NCBI GenBank assembly: GCA_963839815.1
Contig: CAWIWF010000007.1
Coordinates: 62,001 to 126,000, forward strand
Source: JACVRM01 sp963839815
GTDB taxonomy: Bacteria; Actinomycetota; Thermoleophilia; Gaiellales; Gaiellaceae
DNA length: 64,000 nucleotides
Reading direction: 5' to 3'
Notes under the pieces: model-generated
Databases searched by the model: none
What the model was told of the DNA's origin: nothing
What the model saw: the letters and a program-made list of their open reading frames with translations, nothing else
Program-made: the position numbers and the translations under genes
Shown here: in pieces, positions 6,793 through 15,391 of the stretch
Layout: each line of letters starts with the position of its first letter
Numbering within the stretch: position 1 is the stretch's first letter

Positions 6793-8130
6793 TCACACGA
6801 GCGCCGGCTGCCCGATCACGCCGTGGCGCCGCAGCACGCCGGCCAGGGTCGGCTCGCCGATCTCCTCGAGGCGGTAGCTGACCCGCCGGGCCCGTCCGTC
6901 GAGGTCGATGAGGCGCCGCAAGTCGATCGGCGTGCCGATGAGGACGACGTCCGCCTCGGCGCGGTCGATCGTCTCGCGCAGCTCCTCCATCTGGCGACGT
7001 CCGTAGCCCATCGCGGGCAGCAGCGGGCCGACGTGCGGATAGGCGGCGAACGTCTCCGCGATCGACCCGACGGCGAACGGTCGCGGGTCGACGAGCTCGG
7101 CGCCGTGCGCGCGGGCGGCCAGCACCGCGGCGCCGTAGGCCATCTCGCCGTGCGTGAGCGTCGGCCCGTCCTCGACCGCCAGCACGCGCTTGTCCCGCAG
7201 GTCGTCTCCTCCTCCCTCGACCTCGAACGGCGAGGCCGCGCGCACGATCTCGGCGCGTGGATTCGTGGCCTCGATCGTCGCGATCACGGCCGCGACGCTC
7301 TCTGCGGGGGCCGTGTCGACCTTGTTGACGACGCAGACGTCGGCCATGCGCAGGTTGGTCTCGCCCGGGTGGTAGCGAAGCTCGTGCCCGGCGCGGTGCG
7401 GGTCGACGACGACGATGTGGACGTTCGGCGTGAGGAACGGCGTGTCGTTGTTGCCGCCGTCCCAGAGCAGGACGTCCGCCTCCTGCTCGGCCTCAGCGGC
7501 AATGGCGCCGTAGTCGATGCCGGCGAACACGAGAGTGCCCTCCGCCAGGTGCGGCTCGTACTCCTCACGTTCCTCGATCGTGCAGTCGGCGGCTTCCAGG
7601 TCCTCGTACCGCTCGAACCGCTGCACGGCCTGGCGAGTGAGGTCGCCGTAGGGCATCGGATGGCGGAGCACGGCGACGCGCCGGCCGGATGCGCGCAGGA
7701 GCGCAGCCACGTAGCGCGTCGTCTGGCTCTTGCCCGACCCCGTGCGCACGGCGCACACGGCCACCACAGGGCGCTCGGACGTGATGGCGGTCTCGCGCGG
7801 TGACAGCAGCCGGAAGGCGGCGCCCGCCGCCAGGGCGCGGGAGGCGACGTGCAGGACGTGCTCGTGCGTCACGTCCGAGTAGGCGAAGACGACCTCGTCT
7901 GCGGCATACCGGCGGACGAGGGCCTCGAGGTCGTCCTCGGCGAAGATCGGGATGCCCTCGGGATAGAGGTCGCCCGCGAGGTCGGCCGGATACACGCGAC
8001 CGTCGATGTTCGGGATCTGCGTGGCGGTGAAGCCGACGACATCGACCTCCTCGCGGCCCCGGTAGGCGACGTTGAAGTTGTGGAAGTCGCGGCCGGCAGC
8101 ACCCGCGATGAGCACCCGCGTTCGCCTCAT
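6793..8130 (-). CDS. Cyclic 2,3-diphosphoglycerate synthetase-like GTPase
   Basis: A 445-residue protein matching bacterial homologues of archaeal cyclic 2,3-diphosphoglycerate synthetase. An N-terminal nucleotide-binding fold (RVLIAGAAGRDFHNFN) is followed by a P-loop region, VRTGSGKSQTTRYVA, near residue 128, then LLWDGGNNDTPF, VVVDPHRAG and VVNKVDTA, which are G-protein-like switch and NKxD elements. In the archaeal enzyme the domain forms the cyclic diphosphate with ATP. The bacterial role is unproven. The GTG of a short leader frame overlaps its stop, coupling it to carbamate kinase, so a link to carbamoyl-phosphate or acyl-phosphate chemistry is plausible. Confidence 0.8.
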   Translation of the reverse strand: MRRTRVLIAGAAGRDFHNFNVAYRGREEVDVVGFTATQIPNIDGRVYPADLAGDLYPEGIPIFAEDDLEALVRRYAADEVVFAYSDVTHEHVLHVASRALAAGAAFRLLSPRETAITSERPVVAVCAVRTGSGKSQTTRYVAALLRASGRRVAVLRHPMPYGDLTRQAVQRFERYEDLEAADCTIEEREEYEPHLAEGTLVFAGIDYGAIAAEAEQEADVLLWDGGNNDTPFLTPNVHIVVVDPHRAGHELRYHPGETNLRMADVCVVNKVDTAPAESVAAVIATIEATNPRAEIVRAASPFEVEGGGDDLRDKRVLAVEDGPTLTHGEMAYGAAVLAARAHGAELVDPRPFAVGSIAETFAAYPHVGPLLPAMGYGRRQMEELRETIDRAEADVVLIGTPIDLRRLIDLDGRARRVSYRLEEIGEPTLAGVLRRHGVIGQPALV

Positions 8131-8204
8131 GCGGAGCAGAGACTAGGCAGCAGCGGCGGACGGAGCCGCGCCCGGCCCTGGTGGGCCGGGTTAGAGTCGA
8201 GCCG

Positions 8205-8732
8205 ATGGCTCGCTTCCCTCAGGCGATGAACCAGCAGATCGGCCACGAGCTGGGCGCGTCCCAGCAGTACGTGGCGATCGCCGTGTACTTCGACGCCGAG
8301 ACGCTGCCGAGCCTGGCCGCGCACTTCTACCGGCAGGCGGTGGAGGAGCGAAATCACGCGATGATGCTGGTGCAGTACCTGCTCGACGCCGGCGAGGACG
8401 TCGTCGTCCCGGGGGTGGAGGCGCCGCGGACCGGGTTCGCCGACGCCGCCGCGCCCGTCGCGCTCGCCCTCGAGCAGGAGCGGCGCGTGACCGAGCAGAT
8501 CAGCGCGCTGACGGCCCTTGCGCGCGAGGAGAACGACCTCGTCGGCGAGCAGTTCCTGCACTGGTTCCTGCAGGAGCAGCGTGAGGAGGTCGCGAGCATG
8601 TCGACGCTGCTCGCCGTCGTCGAGCGAGCGACCGGCAACCTGCTCGCGGTCGAGGAGTTTCTCGCCCGGCAGCCCGTCGGCGATGCCGGTGAGGCGGTCG
8701 GGGCCCCGGCGGCTGCCGGCGGCGCGCTCTAG
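8205..8732 (+). CDS. Ferritin-like iron-storage protein
   Basis: A 175-residue four-helix bundle of the non-haem ferritin family that oxidises and stores iron. Helix A carries IGHELGASQQYVAIAVYFD, helix B the EERNHAMMLVQYLLDAG metal ligands, helix C ALEQERRVTEQI and helix D HWFLQEQREEVASM, with the ferroxidase E and H residues in place. The ATG at 8205 is chosen over an upstream GTG: a TAGAGT box ends 7 nt before the ATG and there is no ribosome site, so a leaderless mRNA is likely. A GC hairpin (CCCGGCCC/TGGGCCGGG) sits just upstream. It is convergent with the M3 peptidase. Confidence 0.9.
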   Translation: MARFPQAMNQQIGHELGASQQYVAIAVYFDAETLPSLAAHFYRQAVEERNHAMMLVQYLLDAGEDVVVPGVEAPRTGFADAAAPVALALEQERRVTEQISALTALAREENDLVGEQFLHWFLQEQREEVASMSTLLAVVERATGNLLAVEEFLARQPVGDAGEAVGAPAAAGGAL

Positions 8733-10222
8733 GCCGCGGCCAGCTTCTCGCGGATCCGCTCGCCGAGTGCCGCCATCTCGACGGGAGCGCCGGTGAGGCT
8801 TCGCAGCAGCTCGTCGGCAAGCCGCTCCTGGCCCTCCGACCACAGCTCGCGCAGCAACTCGCCCGCCTCCCGGCGGGCGAACCACGTGTTGCCGAACTCG
8901 GTGCGCAGGTAGTCGCGCAGCTGCGCCTCGGTTGCCCAGGAGCGGAGGTACTCGGTCACGTAGAGGCCCGGGTCGATGTCGAAGAGGTAGTTCTCGCGGC
9001 TCGGCCGGATCTTGAGCGCGTCGCCGAGGATCTCCACGTAGCGCTCGCGCATCGAGGCCGGATCGGCGGCCCGGTAGAACTCGAGCTCGTAGAGCAGCTT
9101 GGCCGAGTACCGGCGGGCGAAGTAGAGATCGAGCACCCCGCCCTCGGCGGCCAGCTCGCGTGGGCGCGAGACGTCGAGCCGCCGCTCGAGCCAGGCTGGC
9201 TCGCTGACGAGACCGTCGAAGAGCGTCGCCCACGCCTCCGTCACGGCTGCGTCGCCCATGCGCCGCGCCTCGATAGTGCGACCGGGATCGGTGTGCGCGT
9301 AGTGCTCGGTGTGACCGGCCTCGTGGAAGAGCGCGCGCCAGTCGTCGAGACCCCCGATCGGCTGGATCACGAGCATCACGCGGTCGGGCACCTCGATCGG
9401 CGCGCAGAACGCTCGCGGGCTCTTGTTCGGGCGCGACTCGACGTCGAGGTGCACGTTCTCCTGCGACCGGAGGTCAATGCCGAGATCGCGGAGCGTGCCC
9501 TCGAGGGCAGGCAGCATCCGCTCGGCGGGGAAGTCCGAGTCCCAGGCCTCGGCCCGCATCACGCGCGGGACGTCCCACGGGCCTGCCTCGTCGAGACTGG
9601 TGCCGGCCCGCTCGCGCAGGAGCCGGTCGGCGCGCTGCTCCCAGGTGCGCTCGGTCTCATCGAGGAGGGCGCGGCAGTCGTCGGCGAGTCGGTCGAGATC
9701 GAAGCCGAGCCGCCGGTAGAGGTCGGGGTAGTCGCCGGCGCCGAGTCGAGGCACGGCGTCACGGTGCGCCACGGCCGCGTCGAGCAGCACCGGGTTGAGG
9801 TGCTCGTCGCGGAGCGCCATCGCCGCCTCGTGGAGCCGGCGGCGGCGCGCCGGGTCGGCCTCGTTCGAGATCGCCGGCTGCACCATCCGGAACGGGATCG
9901 ACTCGCCGTCGACCTCGACGTGCAGCTCGGCCTCGAGCTCGGCGACCCGCTGGAGCTGCTGCTTCGTCAGGTCGGTCAGGTGGCTCTCGCACGCCCAGCG
10001 GAAGAGCGCGCGCGTGCGGTCGTCGTCGGCCGCCTCGCCGATGGAACGGACGCGCTCGAGGTCGGTCAGCGCCGAGTGGCGCTCGTAGATCGGCTCCAGC
10101 TCGAGCGTGTCCTTGTGGCCCGCGTAGTGGAGGTACCACTCCTCCAGCACCTCGGCCTCGAGGCGGTCGGCCTCGCTGCGGTAGGCCTCCAGATCGGCAG
10201 TGGTCGGGGGGGCGCTGGCCAA
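8729..10222 (-). CDS. M3 family metallopeptidase
   Basis: A 497-residue cytosolic zinc peptidase of the M3 (thimet/oligopeptidase) group. The zinc motif HEAGH is at residues 300-304 in a normal ALFHEAGHTEHYAH setting, with the third ligand probably in DAAVTEAWATLF about 25 residues later. The C-terminal part has the helical FDIDPGLYVTEYLRSW and FGNTWF features. The start is taken as TTG (10222). No ATG or GTG lies near the expected N-terminus and the divergent YjbQ gene begins 21 nt away. Likely role: degradation of short peptides. A second M3 enzyme is encoded at 38711. Confidence 0.85.
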   Translation of the reverse strand: MASAPPTTADLEAYRSEADRLEAEVLEEWYLHYAGHKDTLELEPIYERHSALTDLERVRSIGEAADDDRTRALFRWACESHLTDLTKQQLQRVAELEAELHVEVDGESIPFRMVQPAISNEADPARRRRLHEAAMALRDEHLNPVLLDAAVAHRDAVPRLGAGDYPDLYRRLGFDLDRLADDCRALLDETERTWEQRADRLLRERAGTSLDEAGPWDVPRVMRAEAWDSDFPAERMLPALEGTLRDLGIDLRSQENVHLDVESRPNKSPRAFCAPIEVPDRVMLVIQPIGGLDDWRALFHEAGHTEHYAHTDPGRTIEARRMGDAAVTEAWATLFDGLVSEPAWLERRLDVSRPRELAAEGGVLDLYFARRYSAKLLYELEFYRAADPASMRERYVEILGDALKIRPSRENYLFDIDPGLYVTEYLRSWATEAQLRDYLRTEFGNTWFARREAGELLRELWSEGQERLADELLRSLTGAPVEMAALGERIREKLAAA

Positions 10223-10243
10223 GGCGCGCCGTAGGATAGCGGC

Positions 10244-10639
10244 GTGCCGGAGCTGACCCTCGAGACCGAGCGGCGGACGCAGGTCCTGGACATCACCGAG
10301 CAGGTGCGGGACGCCGTGGAGCTCGGGTCGGCGTCTGCTCTGCTCGTGTACGTGCCCCACACGACCGCCGGCGTGACGATCAACGAGCACGCCGACCCGG
10401 CGGTCGCGCGTGATCTCGAGCGGGCCCTCGAGCGCATCGTGGGCGACGGCTGGGGCTGGGAGCACATCGAGGACGGCGAGGAGAACGCTCCCTCGCACGT
10501 GCGGGCCATGCTCGCGGGACCGCAGGTGCTCGTGCCGGTGGCGGACAGCCGGCTGGCGCTCGGAACCTGGCAGGGGATCTTCTTCTGCGAGTTCGACGGG
10601 CCGCGGACGCGCAAGGTGCTGCTCACGGCTCTGGCGTGA
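10244..10639 (+). CDS. YjbQ/UPF0047 family protein
   Basis: A 131-residue trimeric-fold protein of the secondary thiamine-phosphate synthase-like family (YjbQ). The family signatures LVYVPHTTAGVTINEHADP, GWEHIEDGEENAPSHVRAML, RLALGTWQGIFFCEFDGPR and a C-terminal KVLLT strand are complete. Some members show weak thiamine phosphate synthase activity; the true role is unsettled. The GTG start lies 6 nt after a TAGGAT box and has no ribosome site, so the transcript is probably leaderless. Its stop overlaps the ABC ATPase start. Confidence 0.9.
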   Translation: MPELTLETERRTQVLDITEQVRDAVELGSASALLVYVPHTTAGVTINEHADPAVARDLERALERIVGDGWGWEHIEDGEENAPSHVRAMLAGPQVLVPVADSRLALGTWQGIFFCEFDGPRTRKVLLTALA

Positions 10640-11526
10640 TCGAGGTCGCCGGGCTGACCAAGCGGTTCGGCTCGACGGTCGCGGTCGACGATCTCTCATT
10701 CCGTGTCGAGCCGGCGCGCGTGACCGGCTTCCTCGGGCCGAACGGCGCCGGCAAGACGACGACCATGCGGGCGGCGCTCGGTCTCGTGCGCCCGACCGCG
10801 GGCTCGGCGACGGTGCTCGGACGCCGCTACAGGGATCTCAGCGACCCGGAGCGGCAGGTGGGCGCGGTGCTCGAGGCCACCGCCTTCCATCCGGGCCGGT
10901 CGGGCCGCAATCACCTGCGCGTCGTCGCGCAGGCGGCGGGCATCGCTCTCACGCGCGTCGAGGAGGTGCTCGAGCTGGTCGACCTGCAGGCGGCCGCGAA
11001 GCGCCGCGCCGGTGGCTACTCGCTCGGCATGCGGCAGCGGCTCAGCCTGGCGACGGCGCTGCTCGGCGACCCCGAGGTCCTGGTGCTCGACGAGCCGGCG
11101 AACGGCCTCGACCCCGCCGGCGTCCGCTGGCTCCGCGATCTCCTGCGCGAGCTGGCCGGCCGCGGCCGCACGATCCTCGTCTCGAGCCACATCCTCGCCG
11201 AGGTCGAGATGATCGCCGACGAGATCGTGATCATCCATCGCGGCCGGTTCGTCGCGAGCGGCACCACGCGAGAGCTGATGGCGCGCGCGTCCGGCGGTGT
11301 GCGCGTGCGTAGCCCCGACGCCCACCGCCTGCGCGAGCTCCTCGCGCGCCAGGGTGCCGACGTGACAGAGACGGACGGGGCGCTCATCGTCTCGGGGTCG
11401 AAGCCGGACGCAATCGGAGAGCTCGCGGCGGCGAGCGGGATCGTCCTGCACGAGCTCACCGCGGAGCGCGCCACGCTCGAGCAGGCGTTCTTCGAGCTGA
11501 CCGAGGGATCGGAGCCGCCCGCGTGA
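10636..11526 (+). CDS. ABC transporter ATP-binding protein
   Basis: A 296-residue ATPase subunit of an ABC-2 type exporter. Walker A is GPNGAGKTTT at about residues 34-43. The signature is the divergent YSLGMRQRLSLA, as is usual in the DrrA/CcmA-like group. Walker B is VLVLDEPANGLDP, with a switch histidine in VSSHILAEVE. After the core domain, a DrrA-type C-terminal extension (residues about 225-296) is present. The GTG start overlaps the YjbQ stop as GTGA, and the stop overlaps the permease in the same way. Confidence 0.92.
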   Translation: MIEVAGLTKRFGSTVAVDDLSFRVEPARVTGFLGPNGAGKTTTMRAALGLVRPTAGSATVLGRRYRDLSDPERQVGAVLEATAFHPGRSGRNHLRVVAQAAGIALTRVEEVLELVDLQAAAKRRAGGYSLGMRQRLSLATALLGDPEVLVLDEPANGLDPAGVRWLRDLLRELAGRGRTILVSSHILAEVEMIADEIVIIHRGRFVASGTTRELMARASGGVRVRSPDAHRLRELLARQGADVTETDGALIVSGSKPDAIGELAAASGIVLHELTAERATLEQAFFELTEGSEPPA

Positions 11527-12245
11527 GGCTCGTCGGCTCGGAGCTGCTCAAGCTTCGCACTACCCCGCGGACCGTCGTCGGGCTGGTGATGCCGCTGCTC
11601 GCGATCGTCGTCCTCGGCACGGTCGGGAACATCGTGAGCTCCGACGAGCCGAGGCCGGAGTCGACGCTCGCGGACATCCTCGCCGTTGCCGGCTTCGCGG
11701 GCGTCATCGCCATGATCCTCGGCGTTCTCGTCGTGACGTGGGAGTTCCGGCACGGCACGATCACGGGCACCTTTTTGGTTGTGCCGCGCCGGGAGCGGGT
11801 CGTGGCCGCGAAGGCTGCAGCCGCGTCGCTCGCCGGTGCGCTGCTTGCCGTCGTAGCCGCTGGGCTCGGGCTCGCGATCGCCTACGTCTGGATCGGCGGC
11901 GACCCCGGCGTCTCCTTCGGCGACGTCTGGGGACGGGCGGCACGCATGGTGGGCAGCTCCGCGATCTACGGAGCGCTCGGTGTCGGCCTCGGCGCCATCG
12001 TGCGCGGCCAGGCGCTGGCCATCGTGCTGGGCTTCGTCTGGTTCCTGGTCGTCGAGCCGCTCGTGTTCGGCCTCTACGACGACGTGGGTCGCTACCTGCC
12101 TGGCCGGGTGCTGACGGAGCTCGCTGGCGCGAGCGGGGGCGACGTCCATCTGCCCACCGCGGCGGCTGTCGGGCTGTCTCTTGCCTACGGCCTGGCCCTC
12201 GTCGCCGTCGGCACGGCGCTCACCGTGCGACGTGACGTCGCCTAA
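11523..12245 (+). CDS. ABC-2 type transporter permease
   Basis: A 240-residue membrane protein with about six transmembrane helices. The first follows a short cytosolic MRLVGSELLKLRTTPRT segment, typical of ABC-2 permeases of the NosY/YhaP type, and EFRHGTITGTFLVVPRR forms the cytosolic loop between helices 2 and 3. It is translationally coupled to the ATPase and forms a complete two-gene exporter. The substrate is unknown. Confidence 0.88.
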   Translation: MRLVGSELLKLRTTPRTVVGLVMPLLAIVVLGTVGNIVSSDEPRPESTLADILAVAGFAGVIAMILGVLVVTWEFRHGTITGTFLVVPRRERVVAAKAAAASLAGALLAVVAAGLGLAIAYVWIGGDPGVSFGDVWGRAARMVGSSAIYGALGVGLGAIVRGQALAIVLGFVWFLVVEPLVFGLYDDVGRYLPGRVLTELAGASGGDVHLPTAAAVGLSLAYGLALVAVGTALTVRRDVA

Positions 12246-12254
12246 CCTCCAAGA

Positions 12255-13625
12255 ATGGCGGCGCCGGTCAAGCTGGACGAGGAGGTCGATCTTCGAGTCG
12301 AGTCGCTCGCGTACGGCGGCAACGGCGTCGCGCGCCTGAACGGTTTCGTCGTCTTCGTCCGCCGAGGCCTGCCGGGCGATCTCGTGCGTGCGCGCGTGAC
12401 CAAGGTGCGACGCAACCACGCCGAGGCGCTCGCCGTTGACGTGCTCGAGCCGGGCGAGGAACGCGTCGACGCGCCGTGCGCCCACTACCCGACTTGCGGC
12501 GGCTGCCGCTTCCAGGATCTGGCGTACGCGGCGCAACTGGGCGCGAAAGAGGCACAGGTGCGCGACGCGCTCGTACGGCTCGCGGGGCTCGCCGAGCCGC
12601 CGCTCGAGCCGATCGTGCCCGCCGAGTCGCCGTTCTTCTATCGCAACAAGATGGAGTACTCCTTTACGCGCACGCCGTCCGGCCCCGCGCTCGGCCTGCA
12701 TAAGGCCGGACGCTGGGACGAGGTGCTGGAGCTCGAGCGCTGCTGGCTCACGACCGACGTTGGCAACGCGATTCGCGCCGTGGTGCGCGACTGGGCTCGG
12801 GAGGAGCGGCTAGAGGCCTACGACCAGGCCGACGGCACGGGCTACCTTCGCCATCTCGTCGTCCGGGAGGGGCGCAACACGGGCCAGGCGCTGGTCCAGC
12901 TCGTGACCGCGCCGGGTGAGCGCTTCGAGCCCGAGCACTTCGTCGATGTGCTGCGCCGCCTGCCGGAGGTGCGCTCGATCCACTGGTCGGTGAACGACAC
13001 GCCGGCGGAGATCACGAACCTGCCGACCTCGCTGCTCTGGGGGGAGGACGCGATCGAGGAGCGGATCGGCGAGCTGCGCTTCCGGGTGCGGCCGAACGCC
13101 TTCCTGCAGACCAACACGGCGATGGCCGAGGTGCTCTACGGGCTCGCGGGCGAGATGGCCGGGCTGACGGGCGGAGAGACGCTGTGGGACCTGTACTGCG
13201 GCATCGGCACGATCGGGCTCTCGCTGGCCGCGTCGTCGCTGACAGTGTGGGGCGTCGAGGTGTCGGAGGAGTCGGTCGCCTGTGCGCTCGAGAACGCCGA
13301 TCTGAACGGGATCACGAACGCGGCCTTCTTCGCGGGAAACGTGGGCCAGGTGCTGAGCGAGCTGCGAGAACGGACCGGCGAGCCCGACGTGGTGATCGTC
13401 GATCCGCCGCGGGCGGGTCTTGCGGGCAAGGCGCTGAAGCGGGTCGGCGAGGTCGGAGCCCCGCGGCTCGTCTACGTGTCCTGCAACCCGACGACGCTCG
13501 CGGGCGACGTCAAGCGGCTCGCGGACGACTGGGGTTACCGGCTCGAGCGCGCGCGGCCCGTGGACATGTTCCCGCACACGCCTCACGTCGAGACCGTCAC
13601 GGTGCTCACGCGCTCGAGCGAGTAG
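12255..13625 (+). CDS. RNA m5U methyltransferase, RlmD/TrmA family
   Basis: A SAM-dependent enzyme that makes 5-methyluridine in rRNA or tRNA; 456 residues. It has an N-terminal TRAM RNA-binding domain (about 5-65), iron-sulfur cysteines C75, C81 and C84 in CAHYPTCGGC plus a later C in ELERCWL, the SAM site DLYCGIGTIGLSLA, VIVDPPRAGL, and the catalytic motif VYVSCNPTTL. Whether the target is 23S U1939 or another site cannot be read from sequence. The ATG lies 6 nt after TAACCT, with no ribosome site, which suggests leaderless translation. Convergent with the following membrane gene. Confidence 0.9.
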   Translation: MAAPVKLDEEVDLRVESLAYGGNGVARLNGFVVFVRRGLPGDLVRARVTKVRRNHAEALAVDVLEPGEERVDAPCAHYPTCGGCRFQDLAYAAQLGAKEAQVRDALVRLAGLAEPPLEPIVPAESPFFYRNKMEYSFTRTPSGPALGLHKAGRWDEVLELERCWLTTDVGNAIRAVVRDWAREERLEAYDQADGTGYLRHLVVREGRNTGQALVQLVTAPGERFEPEHFVDVLRRLPEVRSIHWSVNDTPAEITNLPTSLLWGEDAIEERIGELRFRVRPNAFLQTNTAMAEVLYGLAGEMAGLTGGETLWDLYCGIGTIGLSLAASSLTVWGVEVSEESVACALENADLNGITNAAFFAGNVGQVLSELRERTGEPDVVIVDPPRAGLAGKALKRVGEVGAPRLVYVSCNPTTLAGDVKRLADDWGYRLERARPVDMFPHTPHVETVTVLTRSSE

Positions 13626-13858
13626 CGATTCGCTCAGCACTCGCGTCTCGGGCGTCGAAGCCCGCTGGGGCTGCGCAGCAGACTCTCTGGTTGCGCCATG
13701 ACGTCGGAAGGCACGTGGCTCCTTCAGGACGATCGCCGACGGTGTGGCCGACCGCCACGAGAGTCGTCCCGGGTGGCGTGGCACCGTCGGTTCGCGACGC
13801 CGTTGCTCAGTGGCTGACAGCCACAAGGTCCTGCGGCCCCGCTCGACGGCGGGAGTGC

Positions 13859-14638
13859 CTAGCCGCCGTCGGGCACGTGTTCCGAGGACGGGGAGTGCCT
13901 GGCGCCGCCGAGCTCGGACCGCCGGCCGCGCAGGTCGCGCAGGATCCGGTCGGCGTTGGCCACCAGGAACCCGATCGAGATTCCCGGCAGGGCCGGTAGA
14001 CCCCCGACATCCCAGCTGACCGCGAGCGCCATCGTCGCCGCGAGCCCGAGCACCATCGCGATCCAGGTCCAGTTCACGCGCAGCCGCCAGCGTATGGCGG
14101 CGCCGAGGAAGAGCGCGAAAAACAGCAGGTCGGGAAGCCCGAGATTGGCCGAGCCCGCGCCGCCCGGCACCGGGAAGGCGAACGAGAGCGTGGTGAAGAT
14201 CTCACGCTGCTCGGTGACGATGTGCCGCGTCGGCCCGCGCCAGACCGACAAGGAGTCGATTACGGGGATCATCGCCGCCACCAGGACGACCAGCGACAGG
14301 CGGTCGAAGTAGCCGAGGAACCAGAAGCCGACGGCTGTCATCGCCGCGAGCTTGGCGAAGTTCGCCGGCGTCTCGACGTCCCCCGCCTCGAGCGTGGCTG
14401 CCAGCACGCCGAGCGCGAGCGCGAGCAGCCCCAACCCGCGAGCGGTGCGGAACGGTAACGCCGCCCAGACCAGGACGAACACCGCCGGAATCAGCACGAG
14501 CGCGATGAGGAGCGTCTCGCCCCAGAGGGAGAGCGTCCCGAGCGAGTCGCCGAACGCGTAGTAGAGGGCGAGCGCGAGCCCGACGAACGCGGCGACCAGC
14601 CACCGTCTTCGCTCCTCGCTCGGCCACCGCAAGCGCAT
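13859..14638 (-). CDS. Hypothetical multi-pass membrane protein
   Basis: A 259-residue protein with about eight hydrophobic segments, beginning with MRLRWPSEERRRWLVAAFVG. It contains FAFPVPGGAGSANLGLPDLLFFALFLGAA, a glycine-rich loop leading into a helix, and a soluble C-terminal tail (ADRILRDLRGRRSELG). I do not recognise the family. The ATG at 14638 was chosen because upstream codons in the frame run into the UDG-like gene. The 233-nt spacer to the left (13626-13858) shows no gene or RNA I can support. Confidence 0.65.
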   Translation of the reverse strand: MRLRWPSEERRRWLVAAFVGLALALYYAFGDSLGTLSLWGETLLIALVLIPAVFVLVWAALPFRTARGLGLLALALGVLAATLEAGDVETPANFAKLAAMTAVGFWFLGYFDRLSLVVLVAAMIPVIDSLSVWRGPTRHIVTEQREIFTTLSFAFPVPGGAGSANLGLPDLLFFALFLGAAIRWRLRVNWTWIAMVLGLAATMALAVSWDVGGLPALPGISIGFLVANADRILRDLRGRRSELGGARHSPSSEHVPDGG

Positions 14639-14702
14639 CTCGCCATTAGAGCCGACGGCGGCCGGGATCAGGTCGCCCGAGCGCGCGCGGTCCGTGCCCG
14701 GA

Positions 14703-15293
14703 TCAGTAGGGCGGGAGCTCGGCCCACCAGGCCCCGAGCGCCTTGAAGCCGTTCCAGAATGCGGTCTTCGTCGCTTGCTCGTCGAGCGACTCGTCGATGT
14801 CGGGCACCACGAGCGCTTCGATCGTCGGCGTGAGCTGCTGCAGCTCCCCGGTCGTCTCGGCAAGCTCTCGGGCGAGTGGGAACCCGGCGGCGTTCAGAAA
14901 CGCGCGTGCCCGCTCACCCATGACCACGACCAGCTTCGGCTGGACGATGTGCAGCTCGCGGAGCAGCCACTCGCGGGCAGTGTCGTCGGCCTCGCCGCCC
15001 TCGAACTTGACGCAGTTCGTGCCGTACACCTCCATCGGGTCGACCCGGAGCCGCTGGAGCGACTTCAGCAGTGCCTGGCCGGCGCGGCCGAAGAACGCGA
15101 CACCCTCCTGGGCCTCCGAGCGCTGCGGCGCCCACTTGAGCAGCAGCACGTCCGCGAGGGGGTGCCCGGAGCCGAGCACGGGCGTCCGCTCGCCGGCTGC
15201 CCGCGTGATCTCGTCGCCGAGCTCGTTGATCTCGGCGATCGCCTTCTGCAGGTAGCGCTCGTAGATCTCGTCGCCTGAGGAGCTGACGCCCAC
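14703..15293 (-). CDS. Uracil-DNA glycosylase superfamily protein (divergent)
   Basis: A 196-residue protein whose core reads as the UDG family 4/5 fold: LADVLLLKWAPQRSEAQEGVAFFGRAGQALL corresponds to the GEAPGxxE...FxGxAG motif, and VYGTNCVKF to the yITNxVKC strand. Two departures stand out: only one cysteine remains where iron-sulfur family 4 enzymes have four, and the C-terminal HPS uracil-binding motif is not visible (ALVVPDIDESLD is found instead). It may have altered specificity or have lost activity. The GTG start at 15293 follows an AGAGG site. The neighbour is the PHP protein on the same strand. Confidence 0.72.
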   Translation of the reverse strand: MGVSSSGDEIYERYLQKAIAEINELGDEITRAAGERTPVLGSGHPLADVLLLKWAPQRSEAQEGVAFFGRAGQALLKSLQRLRVDPMEVYGTNCVKFEGGEADDTAREWLLRELHIVQPKLVVVMGERARAFLNAAGFPLARELAETTGELQQLTPTIEALVVPDIDESLDEQATKTAFWNGFKALGAWWAELPPY

Positions 15294-15391
15294 CGGATCC
15301 TCTAGTTGCCTGCGCGGCGGACGGCTCCTGCCGGACCGCTTTGACGGGGTCGCACCCACAGTCTCTACGTTCGCGCTCTCGCTGCGTTCCC

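Noticed and set aside
13626..13858. Possible tRNA or small RNA in the spacer after the methyltransferase
   Set aside because: Short stems such as GTGGCTGACAGCCAC exist but no cloverleaf or promoter/terminator pair.
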